A DNA stretch of 64,000 nucleotides, taken from NCBI GenBank assembly GCA_016706865.1, contig JADJIS010000003.1, forward strand, positions 1,426,001 to 1,490,000, given 5' to 3'. Below, in pieces: positions 1-9,011 of this stretch. Both the position numbers and the translations under genes were made by a program. Within the stretch, counting starts at the first letter, position 1, and each line of letters starts with the position of its first letter. This DNA is from Bacteroidota bacterium. Lineage in GTDB: Bacteria; Bacteroidota; Bacteroidia; Chitinophagales; BACL12. The notes under the pieces are model-generated. The model did not search any database. It saw nothing but the letters and a program-made list of their open reading frames with translations, and was not told where the DNA came from.

Positions 1-192
1 AGAGACAAATTACAAAACGTGAAATCCATTTCTTGGTTGGCTCTTGCTGGCTTACTAATGCCAATTGGAATATTAACAGAGGTCTATTTTGGAGTGCCTC
101 CTGTTTTAGTATTAATTGGTGCAATTGCTATGACAGCTTCTGTAATTTGGTTAGGAGTTGCGTTTTTAAAAATGAAATCTATCACTCAATAA
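1..192 (+). CDS. C-terminal part of an unidentified membrane protein
   Basis: The window opens inside this gene; frame 1 is open from base 1 to the TAA at 190-192 and gives the last 63 residues. Two hydrophobic stretches, roughly residues 11-30 and 35-55 of the visible part, look like membrane helices separated by a short loop. The tail is short and polar. Too little is present to name the family. It ends 24 bases before the Dps gene, so the two could share a transcript. Confidence 0.65.
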   Translation, partial: RDKLQNVKSISWLALAGLLMPIGILTEVYFGVPPVLVLIGAIAMTASVIWLGVAFLKMKSITQ

Positions 193-216
193 TTAATAAA
201 CTTGAAATACATAAAA

Positions 217-693
217 ATGAAAAATTTAAATTCAATTGGGTTACACCAAGACAAAGCCGAAGAATTGGCAAATAAATTAAACGAGTTACTCGCAAACTAT
301 TCAATCTTTTATCAAAACACAAGAGGCTTTCACTGGAACATTAAGGGTGAAAAGTTTTTTGAATTGCATTTAAAATTTGAAGAACTCTACAATGATTTGT
401 TGCTAAAAATTGATGAAGTAGCAGAACGCATATTAACATTGGGACACACACCCGAGCATAGCTATTCTCAATACGCTAAAACATCAACCATAAAAGAAAG
501 CAAAAAAGTTTCAGATGGATTGATTGCAGTAGAACAAATTTTGGAAGGATTTAAAACAACTATAGTTATGCAAAGAGAAATTCTGGCATTGGCTTCTGAT
601 GCAAATGATGAGGGAACAAACGCTTTAATGAGCGATTATATCCGCTTTCAGGAAAAACAAGTATGGATGTATTCATCATTCTTAAAAAAATAA
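217..693 (+). CDS. dps: Dps-family DNA-binding ferritin-like protein
   Basis: Dps proteins form 12-subunit shells that oxidise and store iron and protect DNA from peroxide. With the ATG at 217 the protein has 158 residues, the usual Dps length. The family pattern is visible: GFHWN with H39, then a helix carrying H51, D66 and E70, matching the His/Asp/Glu ferroxidase ligands shared between subunits. An upstream TTG at 202 would add five residues; the ATG is preferred. The TetR gene starts three bases after the stop, which suggests co-transcription with the efflux operon. Confidence 0.88.
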   Translation: MKNLNSIGLHQDKAEELANKLNELLANYSIFYQNTRGFHWNIKGEKFFELHLKFEELYNDLLLKIDEVAERILTLGHTPEHSYSQYAKTSTIKESKKVSDGLIAVEQILEGFKTTIVMQREILALASDANDEGTNALMSDYIRFQEKQVWMYSSFLKK

Positions 694-696
694 CAA

Positions 697-1290
697 ATGA
701 CAACAGAAACAATTTCTGATAGACAGCTCGAAATCATTGAAGCAGCAGGAAAAATATTGACTGCTGCGGGAATAAGTGGGCTAACAATTAAGAACTTAGC
801 TAAGGAAATGAAATTTTCTGAAAGTGCCATTTACAGGCATTTTACAAGCAAGGAAGAAATCATTATTGCCTTACTTGAATATCTTGCTCAAAGTATGGAT
901 GAACGCTATACCAATGCTATTTCAAGTGAACAAACACCAGAAGAAAAATTCACTACTCTGTTTCAAAACCAATTTTCGTTCTTTAAAAGGCATCCGCATT
1001 TTGTAGTGGCGGTATTCTCTGACGGATTGATGGAAGAAAGTGAACGAATTAATGAAACCATTCTAAAAATTATGCAGGTTAAAATGAAGCACTTGATGCC
1101 TATCATAATGGAAGGTCAACAAAAAAACATTTTCACCAATTCCATTACTTCAGATGAATTAATTCATATCGTAATGGGTACATTTCGATTGCAAATGTTT
1201 AAATGGCGGGTTGCCAATTTTCAATTTGACATAAACAGAAACGGAGATAATATGATACAAGCATTATTAACACTCATAAAATCCAGATGA
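697..1290 (+). CDS. TetR/AcrR-family transcriptional regulator
   Basis: A 197-residue protein with the TetR layout: an N-terminal helix-turn-helix at about residues 10-55 (ending in the typical IYRHFTSKEE segment) followed by an all-helical ligand-binding half. It is the first regulator of a run of genes that leads into a TolC/adaptor/RND pump, so it probably represses that efflux operon until a substrate binds; this role is inferred from position only. Its stop overlaps the next start (ATGA), indicating translational coupling. No clear operator was recognised. Confidence 0.87.
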   Translation: MTTETISDRQLEIIEAAGKILTAAGISGLTIKNLAKEMKFSESAIYRHFTSKEEIIIALLEYLAQSMDERYTNAISSEQTPEEKFTTLFQNQFSFFKRHPHFVVAVFSDGLMEESERINETILKIMQVKMKHLMPIIMEGQQKNIFTNSITSDELIHIVMGTFRLQMFKWRVANFQFDINRNGDNMIQALLTLIKSR

Positions 1291-1691
1291 AAAAGTATGT
1301 CCTCTATACATCAGCAGTAATTCTAACTGCATTTGGCTTGCTTACTTTATTCCTAAGCACTTCCGTAATATTTGATTTGTTTGGCATCAGAGCCAAAGAA
1401 GGCAATTATGTTCTGTTTGTCGTTTGGTCAAATTTCATCAGTAGCATTCTTTATTTGTTTGCTGCTTATGGGTTTGTTAAAGGCAAAAAATGGACTACCA
1501 CACTCTTAGGTATTTCAACTATTATACTGATAGCTGCATTTATCGGGCTTAAAATTCACGCTAATTCGGGCGGTATTTATGAAACAAAAACCATCGGTGC
1601 AATGATTTTCAGAATTGCGGTAACGCTTGTATTTGCAATCATTGCATTTTTCACTATCAATAAACAATTAAATAAAAATCATAATGAATAA
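1287..1691 (+). CDS. Small four-helix membrane protein, hypothetical
   Basis: A 134-residue protein with about four hydrophobic segments (near residues 5-27, 42-62, 70-90 and 105-125) and short polar loops. The family was not recognised. It overlaps the TetR gene by four bases and the following lipoprotein gene by eight, so it is an integral member of the efflux operon. Its role is unknown. Confidence 0.75.
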   Translation: MKKYVLYTSAVILTAFGLLTLFLSTSVIFDLFGIRAKEGNYVLFVVWSNFISSILYLFAAYGFVKGKKWTTTLLGISTIILIAAFIGLKIHANSGGIYETKTIGAMIFRIAVTLVFAIIAFFTINKQLNKNHNE

Positions 1692-2145
1692 ATTAATCTT
1701 AACATTTGCCGTAGGTAGCTTATTGCTATACAGTTGTGGCAATTCCTCAAACGAGAAATTAAATAATCAAACAGAAGTTGCCGAACATAATGATCATCAT
1801 CACGATGATGAAAGTGAAGCCATCGAACTTAACAATGGTGAAAAATGGCAAGTGGATGCCAATATGATAACTCATATCAGAAATATGGAAAATGATGTTG
1901 TTTCCTATGCTAAGGTCGAGCAAAAAGATTACAAATCATTATCTGAAAAACTACAATCAAACATTGATTTGCTTACTTCTAATTGCACAATGAAAGGCAA
2001 AGCCCACGATGAATTGCACAAGTGGCTGTTGCCATACATTGATTTGGTAAAAGAACTTTCAGAAGCTAAAGATGAAACCGAAGCATCAAAGCATTTTGAA
2101 AATATTCAAATTTCATTCACAACATTTAATCAATACTTCCAATGA
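1684..2145 (+). CDS. His-rich lipoprotein, possible metal-binding protein of the efflux operon
   Basis: The 153-residue product begins with a lipoprotein signal peptide (hydrophobic stretch ending LLLYSC, Cys at about residue 18). Directly after comes a His/Asp-rich linker, HNDHHHDDESE, of the kind that binds divalent metals, then a helical domain. The gene overlaps its upstream neighbour by eight bases and the cupin gene by four (ATGA). Context beside an RND pump suggests a role in sensing or delivering a metal or other efflux substrate in the periplasm; that is inference. Confidence 0.75.
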   Translation: MNKLILTFAVGSLLLYSCGNSSNEKLNNQTEVAEHNDHHHDDESEAIELNNGEKWQVDANMITHIRNMENDVVSYAKVEQKDYKSLSEKLQSNIDLLTSNCTMKGKAHDELHKWLLPYIDLVKELSEAKDETEASKHFENIQISFTTFNQYFQ

Positions 2146-2429
2146 ACATAAAAGAATTACACACACAAGAAAAATCAGTTTCAGCAACTTCTCTTTTCAA
2201 AAGTGAACTGGGCAATGCAACAGCTATCCAAATTTTGAAAGGCGAGAAATTAAAAGAGCATATTACCAAAACACCAGCACTTTTGATTTGCGTGGAAGGA
2301 GAAGTGATTTTTGAAAATGAAAAAGGGATAAAAGAAACACTATTCTCGGGCGACTTTGTAAACATTGAACCAATGGTAAAACATTGGGTTTTAGGAACAA
2401 TTGAAAGTCAATTAATACTCATTAAGTAA
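2142..2429 (+). CDS. Small cupin-domain protein
   Basis: A 95-residue single cupin barrel: alternating beta strands, a central EGEVIFEN segment, a G-D-F turn and a late conserved His in MVKHW. Such small cupins bind a metal or small ligand; the substrate here cannot be told. The start overlaps the lipoprotein stop (ATGA), and the TolC gene follows 13 bases later, so it belongs to the efflux operon. Confidence 0.78.
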   Translation: MNIKELHTQEKSVSATSLFKSELGNATAIQILKGEKLKEHITKTPALLICVEGEVIFENEKGIKETLFSGDFVNIEPMVKHWVLGTIESQLILIK

Positions 2430-2442
2430 AAAAATTTGACCA

Positions 2443-3777
2443 ATGAAGTTAGCGAATATTCACAAACATTATTTTGTTCTATTACTCATAATAGTAGAAT
2501 TTCAATCTGCACAAGCACAAACTTGGACTTTGCAACAATGTATTGATATAGCACAGGTTCACAATAAAAACCTGCAAATGAGCAGAAACAATATGGCTAT
2601 TGGCGAACAAAGAGAAAAAGAAGCCAAAGCCAATTTAATTCCGAAAGTAACAGCCAATGCAGATTACAAGTATTTTGCAAACCTCCCCTATCAGCTTTTA
2701 CCAGTGAATGCTTTCAATCCTGCACTACCCGAAGGAGAATATAGGGCAATGCAGTTTGGCGTTCCGCATAACATCAACGCAAACTTACAATTCTCAATGC
2801 CTTTGTATAATCCGCAGGTTTATGGAGCCATACAAACTACAAAAATCGCTTCGGAATTGACAGACTTGCAGTATCAAAAAACCGAAGAGCAAATCTATTT
2901 TGAAATCTCCAATTTGTATTACAATGCACAAATCTTGCATCATCAATTGGCATTTATTGACAGCAATCTGATTAATGCAGAACGACTTCTGAAAAATATG
3001 CAATTGCTCAATGAACAATTGCTTGCCAAAGGAACAGATGTTAGCAAAGTAAAATTGCAAGTATCGCAATTAACCACCCAAAAGGAAACCATCAAAAGCA
3101 AATACGAGCAGGTTTTAAATGCTTTGAAATTTGCTATGGGTATTTCTATTGAACAAAATTTGCAAATTGAACCAAACATTCAATATCAAAACACAAATGA
3201 ATACACAACTTCATCAACCTTAGATGTTCGAATAATAAAAACTCAAAACCGCTTATTGTCGAGTGAACTCAACACACTCAACAAATCAAGGTATTTGCCT
3301 TCGCTAAACCTGGTTGGTATCTATGGAACAACGGGCTTTGGTTATAACGGACAACCTGCTTCTTTCCTTGATTTTTATCCGATTGGTTTTGCAGGTGTTC
3401 AATTATCTTATCCATTATTTAATGGAACAGTTACACTGCGAAAAATAAATCAGAAAACGCTTGAACTCCGAAACAACGAACTTCAATTTGGAATGCTTAC
3501 CGAACAAAACAATATGCAAGTTGAAAATGCCAAAATACAAAGAGAAGTCGCTAAAAAAACGGTAGAAACCACAACCGAACAAATACAATTGGCACAAACA
3601 ATCTACGAACAAACCGTTCTTCAACAGAAACAAGGAACGGCAAGTTTAACAGATGTTTTGCTAGCAGACAATGCTTTGCGTGAAGCACAACAAACCTACC
3701 TATCTGCTGTAATTGATTTCCTAAAAGCAGACCTTGAACTTAAAAAACTAACTGGAAATATTTTAATAATCAAATAA
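2443..3777 (+). CDS. TolC-family outer membrane efflux channel
   Basis: A 444-residue exported protein. An N-terminal signal peptide ends near residue 26 (AQAQ), and mature sequence begins WTLQQCIDIA, the usual start of Bacteroidota TolC proteins. Two outer-membrane-factor repeats follow, dominated by long helices rich in Gln/Asn/Leu with short beta segments. It would form the trimeric exit duct for the adaptor and pump encoded directly downstream. Spacing of eight bases to the adaptor gene supports one transcript. Confidence 0.92.
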   Translation: MKLANIHKHYFVLLLIIVEFQSAQAQTWTLQQCIDIAQVHNKNLQMSRNNMAIGEQREKEAKANLIPKVTANADYKYFANLPYQLLPVNAFNPALPEGEYRAMQFGVPHNINANLQFSMPLYNPQVYGAIQTTKIASELTDLQYQKTEEQIYFEISNLYYNAQILHHQLAFIDSNLINAERLLKNMQLLNEQLLAKGTDVSKVKLQVSQLTTQKETIKSKYEQVLNALKFAMGISIEQNLQIEPNIQYQNTNEYTTSSTLDVRIIKTQNRLLSSELNTLNKSRYLPSLNLVGIYGTTGFGYNGQPASFLDFYPIGFAGVQLSYPLFNGTVTLRKINQKTLELRNNELQFGMLTEQNNMQVENAKIQREVAKKTVETTTEQIQLAQTIYEQTVLQQKQGTASLTDVLLADNALREAQQTYLSAVIDFLKADLELKKLTGNILIIK

Positions 3778-3785
3778 TTATCACA

Positions 3786-4856
3786 ATGAATACAAAATCA
3801 TCAATCCTAAAAAAAGTGCTATACGTCATCATACCGTTGGCGATAATTGCCATTGTAGTAATTAAGTTAAAAACAAACAAGGAAATTACGCAGAGTAAAG
3901 TGTATCAATACGATAAAGAACAAGCTATAAATGTTCAAGTAGATAGATTGCAACTTGAAAATGTGAATGCAGAATATTCTTATTCAGGCACATTTGAGCC
4001 CAACAAGGAAACAAAAATAAGTGCCGAATTACAAGGGAAAATTAACGCCATTTTAGTAGATGCTGGTAGCGTGGTAAGTAAAGGTCAACCTTTAATTCAA
4101 TTGGATAATTCATTGCTGAAATTGCAATTGCAAACTATTGAAGTGCAAATAGAAGGATTGGAAGCAGATGTAAACCGCTATACCATTTTAGCTAAAGCGG
4201 ATGCCATTCAAGGTGTTCAATTAGAAAAAGCGGAGTTAGGTTTGAAATCTGCAAAAGTTCAGAAAGCAACCTTATTGGAGCAGATAAATAAAACCACTAT
4301 CAAAGCACCTTTTAGCGGAGTGGTTACTGCAAAATTAAGTGAAGAAGGAGCTTTTGCTGCACCGGGCGTTCCATTGCTCCAAATAACGGACATTACAACT
4401 TTAAAATTCACCGTAAATGTTTCCGAAAAAGATTTAAGTCAGTTCAAATTAAATCAAAGCTATTCGCTTACGGCAGATGCCTATTCTGAAATTTTATTGA
4501 CTGGAAAAACTACTATGATTGGCAGTAAAGCTAATATGGGCAGTAGTTTTCCTATTCAGTTTACAGTAAATAATACATCCGACTTGAAAATAAAATCTGG
4601 GATGTTTGGTAAAGTTTTACTCAAAAACGAAACGTCTGGAAAGGGAATTATCATACCGTCATCTGCAATACAAGGCACAGATAACCAACCACAGGTTTAT
4701 GTTGTGAAAAATGGCAAAGCCCTTTTGCAAAACATCACTATTTCAAAAAAGACACAAAACAAAGCAGTTGTGTCAAATGGATTAAATGAAGGTGATGTAA
4801 TTGTAATAAATGGCTTCATCAATCTTTTTGATGGAGCGAATGTAACGGTTAAATAA
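3786..4856 (+). CDS. RND efflux periplasmic adaptor (HlyD/AcrA type)
   Basis: A 356-residue membrane-fusion protein. One N-terminal membrane anchor (residues about 10-28) precedes the first lipoyl half (GKINAILVDAGSVVSKGQPL), an alpha-helical hairpin around residues 115-155, the second lipoyl half (APFSGVV), then beta-barrel and membrane-proximal domains. It links the TolC channel to the RND pump. Genes for both partners flank it at eight and 12 bases. Confidence 0.92.
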   Translation: MNTKSSILKKVLYVIIPLAIIAIVVIKLKTNKEITQSKVYQYDKEQAINVQVDRLQLENVNAEYSYSGTFEPNKETKISAELQGKINAILVDAGSVVSKGQPLIQLDNSLLKLQLQTIEVQIEGLEADVNRYTILAKADAIQGVQLEKAELGLKSAKVQKATLLEQINKTTIKAPFSGVVTAKLSEEGAFAAPGVPLLQITDITTLKFTVNVSEKDLSQFKLNQSYSLTADAYSEILLTGKTTMIGSKANMGSSFPIQFTVNNTSDLKIKSGMFGKVLLKNETSGKGIIIPSSAIQGTDNQPQVYVVKNGKALLQNITISKKTQNKAVVSNGLNEGDVIVINGFINLFDGANVTVK

Positions 4857-4868
4857 AATCAGCGAAAA

Positions 4869-7800
4869 ATGAATATTACAGAAATATCAATCAAACGTCC
4901 TTCGCTGATAATAGTGCTTTTCAGCGTATTTACTTTATTAGGATTTATCGGGTATAAAAATTTAAGTTACGAGTTAATGCCTGACTTTAACCAGCCTGTG
5001 GTTGTAATTAAAACTGTTTACCCTGGTGCCGAACCAAACGAAGTAGAAACATCTGTTTCACGGAAAATCGAAGATGCTTTATCCAACTTGGAAGGTGTAG
5101 ATTACTTGGTTACAAAGTCATTACCCAATGCTTCTATCATCATAGCCAATCTGAAATACGGATCAGATTTAGACAAATCAATGCAAGACGCACAACGCTA
5201 CATTGACAACATTCGCAAAGATTTACCACAGGATATTTTAAGTCCTGTAATGAGTAAAGTTTCGCCAAATGATTTGCCGATAATGTCTATCAGTGCAACA
5301 AGTAATTTGTCTGCTACCGAGTTTTATCAAAAAATGAAAGATGATTATCTGCCACAAATACAACAAATAAAAGGTGTTGCAGAGATTACTGTTTTAGGCG
5401 GTGAAGAAAGAGAAATACAAGTAAAAATAAATCAGGACAAACTGAAATTGTATAAAATTTCAATGGTTCAGGTAGTTGAAGCAATTAATCGTTCTGGCTT
5501 AGACTTACCTGCTGGAAAGGTGCAAACCGAGAAAGAAAGTAATTCAGTTCGTTTAACGGGAAAATTTGCATCTATTGAGGATATTAAAAATGTTCAGGTG
5601 GCAATGCCAGTTATAGGAAGTCCAGTTTATGTAAAAGACATTGCAGATGTTATAGATGGCATAAAAGAAACAACTTCCATCAGTCGTTACAACGGTAAAA
5701 ACGGCATTGGTTTAATGCTGAAAAAACAAGGTGATGCAAATGCTGTTGATGTTTCAAAATTGGTGCGGGAGAAATTTCAAACCATTGAACAACAAAATGC
5801 AAGTTCGGGTGTGAAATTTATTATTGCAGACGATAGCACCGACAACACAATTGCAGCCGTTAATTCCGTTGTTTTCGATTTGATTTTGGCGGTGTTGTTG
5901 GTATCGTTGGTGATGCTTTTATTTCTGCGAAGTTTTAGAAATTCTTTAATCGTTTTGGTAGCTATTCCAACATCTTTAGTTACTGCATTCGCTGTGATGT
6001 GGCTTTTGGGTTACACCTTAAACTTAATGACCCTGCTTGCAATGTCTTTAATCATTGGTATTTTGGTAGATGATGCTACCGTAGTTTTAGAAAACATTCA
6101 AAAGCACTTAGATAAAGGAAAAGACAAACGATCTGCTGCAATGGATGGCAGAATGGAAATTGGCTTTGCTGCTTTATCCATCACCTTAGTTGACGTTGTG
6201 GTTTTTTTACCTATTCTTTTTCTACAAGTGTTTGTTGCTGATATGCTAAAGCAGTTTTCGGTTGTAGTAGTAACTTCTACTCTCACCAGTTTATTGGTTG
6301 GTTTTACTTTAACGCCTTGGATGGCTTCTCGTATTGGCAAAAAAGAAGACTTACAACCTACCAATTTTTTCAATCGCTTTTTACTATGGTTTGAAATTCA
6401 ATTAGAAAACTTTAATGAATGGTATGGTCGAAGATTAGAATGGGTATTGAGCCATAAATTAGCTTTTACAGGTATCGTTATTGTGCTTTTTGCAATGACT
6501 TTAGGCATTATGAAACAAGGTATTATTGGTAAAGAATTAATATCAACTGGCGACCAAGGAAAATTTAGAATGGCATTAGAATTTGATAAGTCCACATCTA
6601 TACATCAAAACAATTTAATTGCTCAAAAGATTGAAACATACATTATTCAACAACCCGAAGTAGCAACGGTATTCAGCAACATTGGCGGACCAAGCACTGG
6701 TATTGGAAGTTTAGGTGTAGGTTCAGCAAATAAAACGGAATTTACTATTCAATTAAAATCCAAAAAAGAATTGGATAATTTACCTACCGAAACTTTTATG
6801 AAAAATCTTCGGGAAGATCTAAAGTCAAAATTTCCGAGTATCAATTATTCAATGGCAGCATTGGGTTTAATTCCACGTTCAGCACCAATCGAAATTACGT
6901 TAAGTGGTAGCAATTTGGATTTGGTGATGAAAACAGGCGATGAATTGAAAACGGTAATAGAAAAAATTCCCGGTGCGGATAATGTTCGCTTATCCGTTGA
7001 AGCAGGTAGTCCCGAATACAAAATAATTCCCGACAAAGATAAAATGCAACGATTAGGTTTAACAACCGCTTATGTTGGTTTGAACCTAAGAACTGCCTTT
7101 ACAGGAAATGATGAAGCAACTCTAACCGAAAACGGAACAGAATATCCTGTAAGAATTTGGTTAGATGAATTTAGCAGACGAAATTTTGAAGATGTTCAAT
7201 CACTTTCCATTATTAACCCAATGGGTATACCAGTTGAAGTTTCACAATTTGCAAGCGTTGAGCAAGACAATTCTCCGTCATTATTAGAACGAAAAGACCG
7301 ACAACCAGCAGTTACGCTTACAGCAGATGCTTTAGGTAGACCATCAGGAACTGTTGCTGATGATGTAGTTGCTTATCTTAAAGAAAATCCATTGCCAAAA
7401 GGAATTCAAATGACTTGGGGTAGCGACATCAAAAGACAGAATGATAGTTTTGGAGCATTAGGTTCAGTATTGCTCATTTCATTTTTGCTGATTTACCTGA
7501 TAATGGTAGCACTTTATGACAGCTTTGTTTATCCATTTGTTGTTTTGTTTTCTATTCCAGTTGCTGCAATTGGGGCGTTTTTCGCTTTGAATTTGTCGTT
7601 AAGCAATTTGAGTTTATTCGCATTATTGGGTTTAATTATGCTAATGGGCTTAGTGGTAAAAAACGCTATTCTAATTGTCGATTTTACCAATCAATTAAAA
7701 GCAGAAGGTAAACATTTCAAAGAAGCCTTAATCATAGCAGGAAAAGGTCGTATGCGACCAATTCTAATGACAACGCTTTCAATGGTTGTTGGTATGCTTC

Positions 7801-7961
7801 CAATCGCAATGGCGACAGGAACAGCAGCAGAATGGAAAAACGGACTTGCTTGGGTAATAATTGGCGGACTTCTTTCATCTTTAATTTTAACTGTGTTTTT
7901 AGTGCCTATGGTTTATTATTTGGTTGACACAGCAAAAGGAAAAATAAATCGTAAAAAATAA
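4869..7961 (+). CDS. RND-family efflux permease (AcrB-like)
   Basis: At 1030 residues this is a full-length inner-membrane RND pump with the standard plan: membrane helix 1, a large periplasmic loop, helices 2-6, a second loop and helices 7-12. The proton-relay residues are present: paired Asp in GILVDDA at about residues 401-402 and the Lys in VVKNAIL near residue 930. It uses the proton gradient to expel substrates through the adaptor and TolC. The substrate is not readable; the motifs fit the HAE-type multidrug group better than the heavy-metal group. Confidence 0.93.
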   Translation: MNITEISIKRPSLIIVLFSVFTLLGFIGYKNLSYELMPDFNQPVVVIKTVYPGAEPNEVETSVSRKIEDALSNLEGVDYLVTKSLPNASIIIANLKYGSDLDKSMQDAQRYIDNIRKDLPQDILSPVMSKVSPNDLPIMSISATSNLSATEFYQKMKDDYLPQIQQIKGVAEITVLGGEEREIQVKINQDKLKLYKISMVQVVEAINRSGLDLPAGKVQTEKESNSVRLTGKFASIEDIKNVQVAMPVIGSPVYVKDIADVIDGIKETTSISRYNGKNGIGLMLKKQGDANAVDVSKLVREKFQTIEQQNASSGVKFIIADDSTDNTIAAVNSVVFDLILAVLLVSLVMLLFLRSFRNSLIVLVAIPTSLVTAFAVMWLLGYTLNLMTLLAMSLIIGILVDDATVVLENIQKHLDKGKDKRSAAMDGRMEIGFAALSITLVDVVVFLPILFLQVFVADMLKQFSVVVVTSTLTSLLVGFTLTPWMASRIGKKEDLQPTNFFNRFLLWFEIQLENFNEWYGRRLEWVLSHKLAFTGIVIVLFAMTLGIMKQGIIGKELISTGDQGKFRMALEFDKSTSIHQNNLIAQKIETYIIQQPEVATVFSNIGGPSTGIGSLGVGSANKTEFTIQLKSKKELDNLPTETFMKNLREDLKSKFPSINYSMAALGLIPRSAPIEITLSGSNLDLVMKTGDELKTVIEKIPGADNVRLSVEAGSPEYKIIPDKDKMQRLGLTTAYVGLNLRTAFTGNDEATLTENGTEYPVRIWLDEFSRRNFEDVQSLSIINPMGIPVEVSQFASVEQDNSPSLLERKDRQPAVTLTADALGRPSGTVADDVVAYLKENPLPKGIQMTWGSDIKRQNDSFGALGSVLLISFLLIYLIMVALYDSFVYPFVVLFSIPVAAIGAFFALNLSLSNLSLFALLGLIMLMGLVVKNAILIVDFTNQLKAEGKHFKEALIIAGKGRMRPILMTTLSMVVGMLPIAMATGTAAEWKNGLAWVIIGGLLSSLILTVFLVPMVYYLVDTAKGKINRKK

Positions 7962-7966
7962 TTGAA

Positions 7967-8416
7967 ATGAAAATAACAATCATAACACTACTCGCATTTG
8001 CGTTATCACTCACACTTTATTCATTTGCTAAACCAAATACAGAAACATTTTCTTTAACAATTGATGTAAAGAATTTACGGAATGAAAAAGGAGTAGTTCA
8101 ATTTGCACTTTATAACAAAGACGGCTCAATTCCAGATGAAGATTATGAGGATTATTACAAAATTTTGAAAGGAGAAATTATAAACGGCTCATCTACGATT
8201 TCTTTTAAAAATATTCCAACTGGAAAATATGCTGTTAACATTTTACACGATGAAAACAAAAATGGCAAAATTGATAAAGGATTTATTTTACCGATAGAAG
8301 GTATTGGGTTCTCAAATTTTCAATCAATTGGCTTGACAAACAGACCCAATTTTTCAAGAGCAAGTTTTGAGTTGAAAGAAAACAAGACAATTAATGTAAA
8401 GGTGATTTATATGTAA
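7967..8416 (+). CDS. DUF2141-family exported protein
   Basis: A 149-residue protein with a signal peptide (residues 1-21) and the DUF2141 pattern: a beta-sandwich with GVVQFALYN, a GKYAVNILHDENKNGKID segment, and a late GFSNF motif. The Asp-rich DENKNGKID turn resembles a calcium-type loop. Function is unknown. It starts six bases after the pump stop and is probably the last gene of the efflux operon. Confidence 0.85.
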   Translation: MKITIITLLAFALSLTLYSFAKPNTETFSLTIDVKNLRNEKGVVQFALYNKDGSIPDEDYEDYYKILKGEIINGSSTISFKNIPTGKYAVNILHDENKNGKIDKGFILPIEGIGFSNFQSIGLTNRPNFSRASFELKENKTINVKVIYM

Positions 8417-8433
8417 GACAGTTAAGCCATCGC

Positions 8434-8550
8434 ACAGGTGTAAGCACATTTGCAATTACTCACCATTTAAATATTTTACTTTTGGGTTTTAGTTAACTAC
8501 GTTTCGCACAAGCCGACCCACGATCCAAGTTTTGCAAAAGAGCCAATTCC
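8434..8550. repeat. Left copy of an imperfect repeat flanking the MarR regulon
   Basis: This stretch shares three blocks, in order, with 11810-11868: GTAAGCACATTTGCAATT, TTCGCACAAGCC, and CCAA-N-TTTGCAAAAGAGC-like. The left copy carries about 45 extra bases between blocks one and two. TTTGCAA and TTGCAAA can pair, so the copy could fold as a hairpin and may act as a terminator or be an attC relic: attC sites in the array also begin with GCACATTTGC. No GTT core ends it. Confidence 0.5.
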
Positions 8551-8623
8551 TCCACCCTTATAGGATTTTTATCTCGTTGAATATCAATGATGTAATAAAA
8601 TCTGTAAAAAATCTTAGAAATAA

Positions 8624-8654
8624 TTTGTATAGTTAGGAATCCTTACTATATTTG
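8624..8654 (+). promoter_or_regulatory. Bacteroidota-type promoter with an embedded MarR-type operator
   Basis: TTTG at 8624-8627 and TATATTTG at 8647-8654 are separated by exactly 19 bases, the Bacteroidota -33/-7 arrangement. Between them lies the near-palindrome GTTAGGA-A-TCCTTAC (8632-8646). The same motif recurs before the next units at 8949 and 10062, and a MarR gene lies at the end of the cluster, so occupation of this site would block the promoter. Confidence 0.72.
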
Positions 8655-8695
8655 CAGCGGCAATAATGCCAAACAACAATAAAATACATAAAGAA

Positions 8696-8929
8696 ATGGC
8701 AAAATCAATTTTCTATCACGCAGGATGTCCTGTATGTGTGAGTGCAGAGCACGACATCGTTAACCTAATTGGAGCAACTAATGTAGAAATCGTTCACATT
8801 GGCGAAGACCGCAACCGCATTGCAGAAGCCGAAAAGACAGGTGTAAAATCTGTTCCAGCTTTGCTAACTCCAAATGGCAATGTATTACACATCAATTTTG
8901 GTGCGTCTATGGCTGACGTAAAAGGCTAA
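8696..8929 (+). CDS. Small thioredoxin-like protein (CPVC)
   Basis: A 77-residue thioredoxin-fold protein with the redox pair C11-P-V-C14 at the start of the first helix and the cis-Pro element VKSVPALL. The ATG at 8696 is chosen because it gives the usual short N terminus; an in-frame ATG at 8666 would add ten residues and sit very near the promoter. It is probably a cytoplasmic thiol-disulfide or glutaredoxin-like protein under MarR control. Confidence 0.8.
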   Translation: MAKSIFYHAGCPVCVSAEHDIVNLIGATNVEIVHIGEDRNRIAEAEKTGVKSVPALLTPNGNVLHINFGASMADVKG

Positions 8930-8948
8930 AAAAAATTTCTACTTTAAA

Positions 8949-8982
8949 GTTAGGAGTCCTAATTTTAATTAGGATTTCTAAC
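8949..8982 (+). promoter_or_regulatory. Tandem MarR-type operators
   Basis: Two near-palindromes sit four bases apart: GTTAGGA-G-TCCTAAT (8949-8963) and ATTAGGA-T-TTCTAAC (8968-8982). They share the motif found at 8632 and 10062 and precede the exported CxxC protein gene. The doubled site suggests cooperative binding of two regulator dimers. Confidence 0.65.
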
Positions 8983-9011
8983 TAGGTTTCAAACAATTAA
9001 ATTTCAAAAAA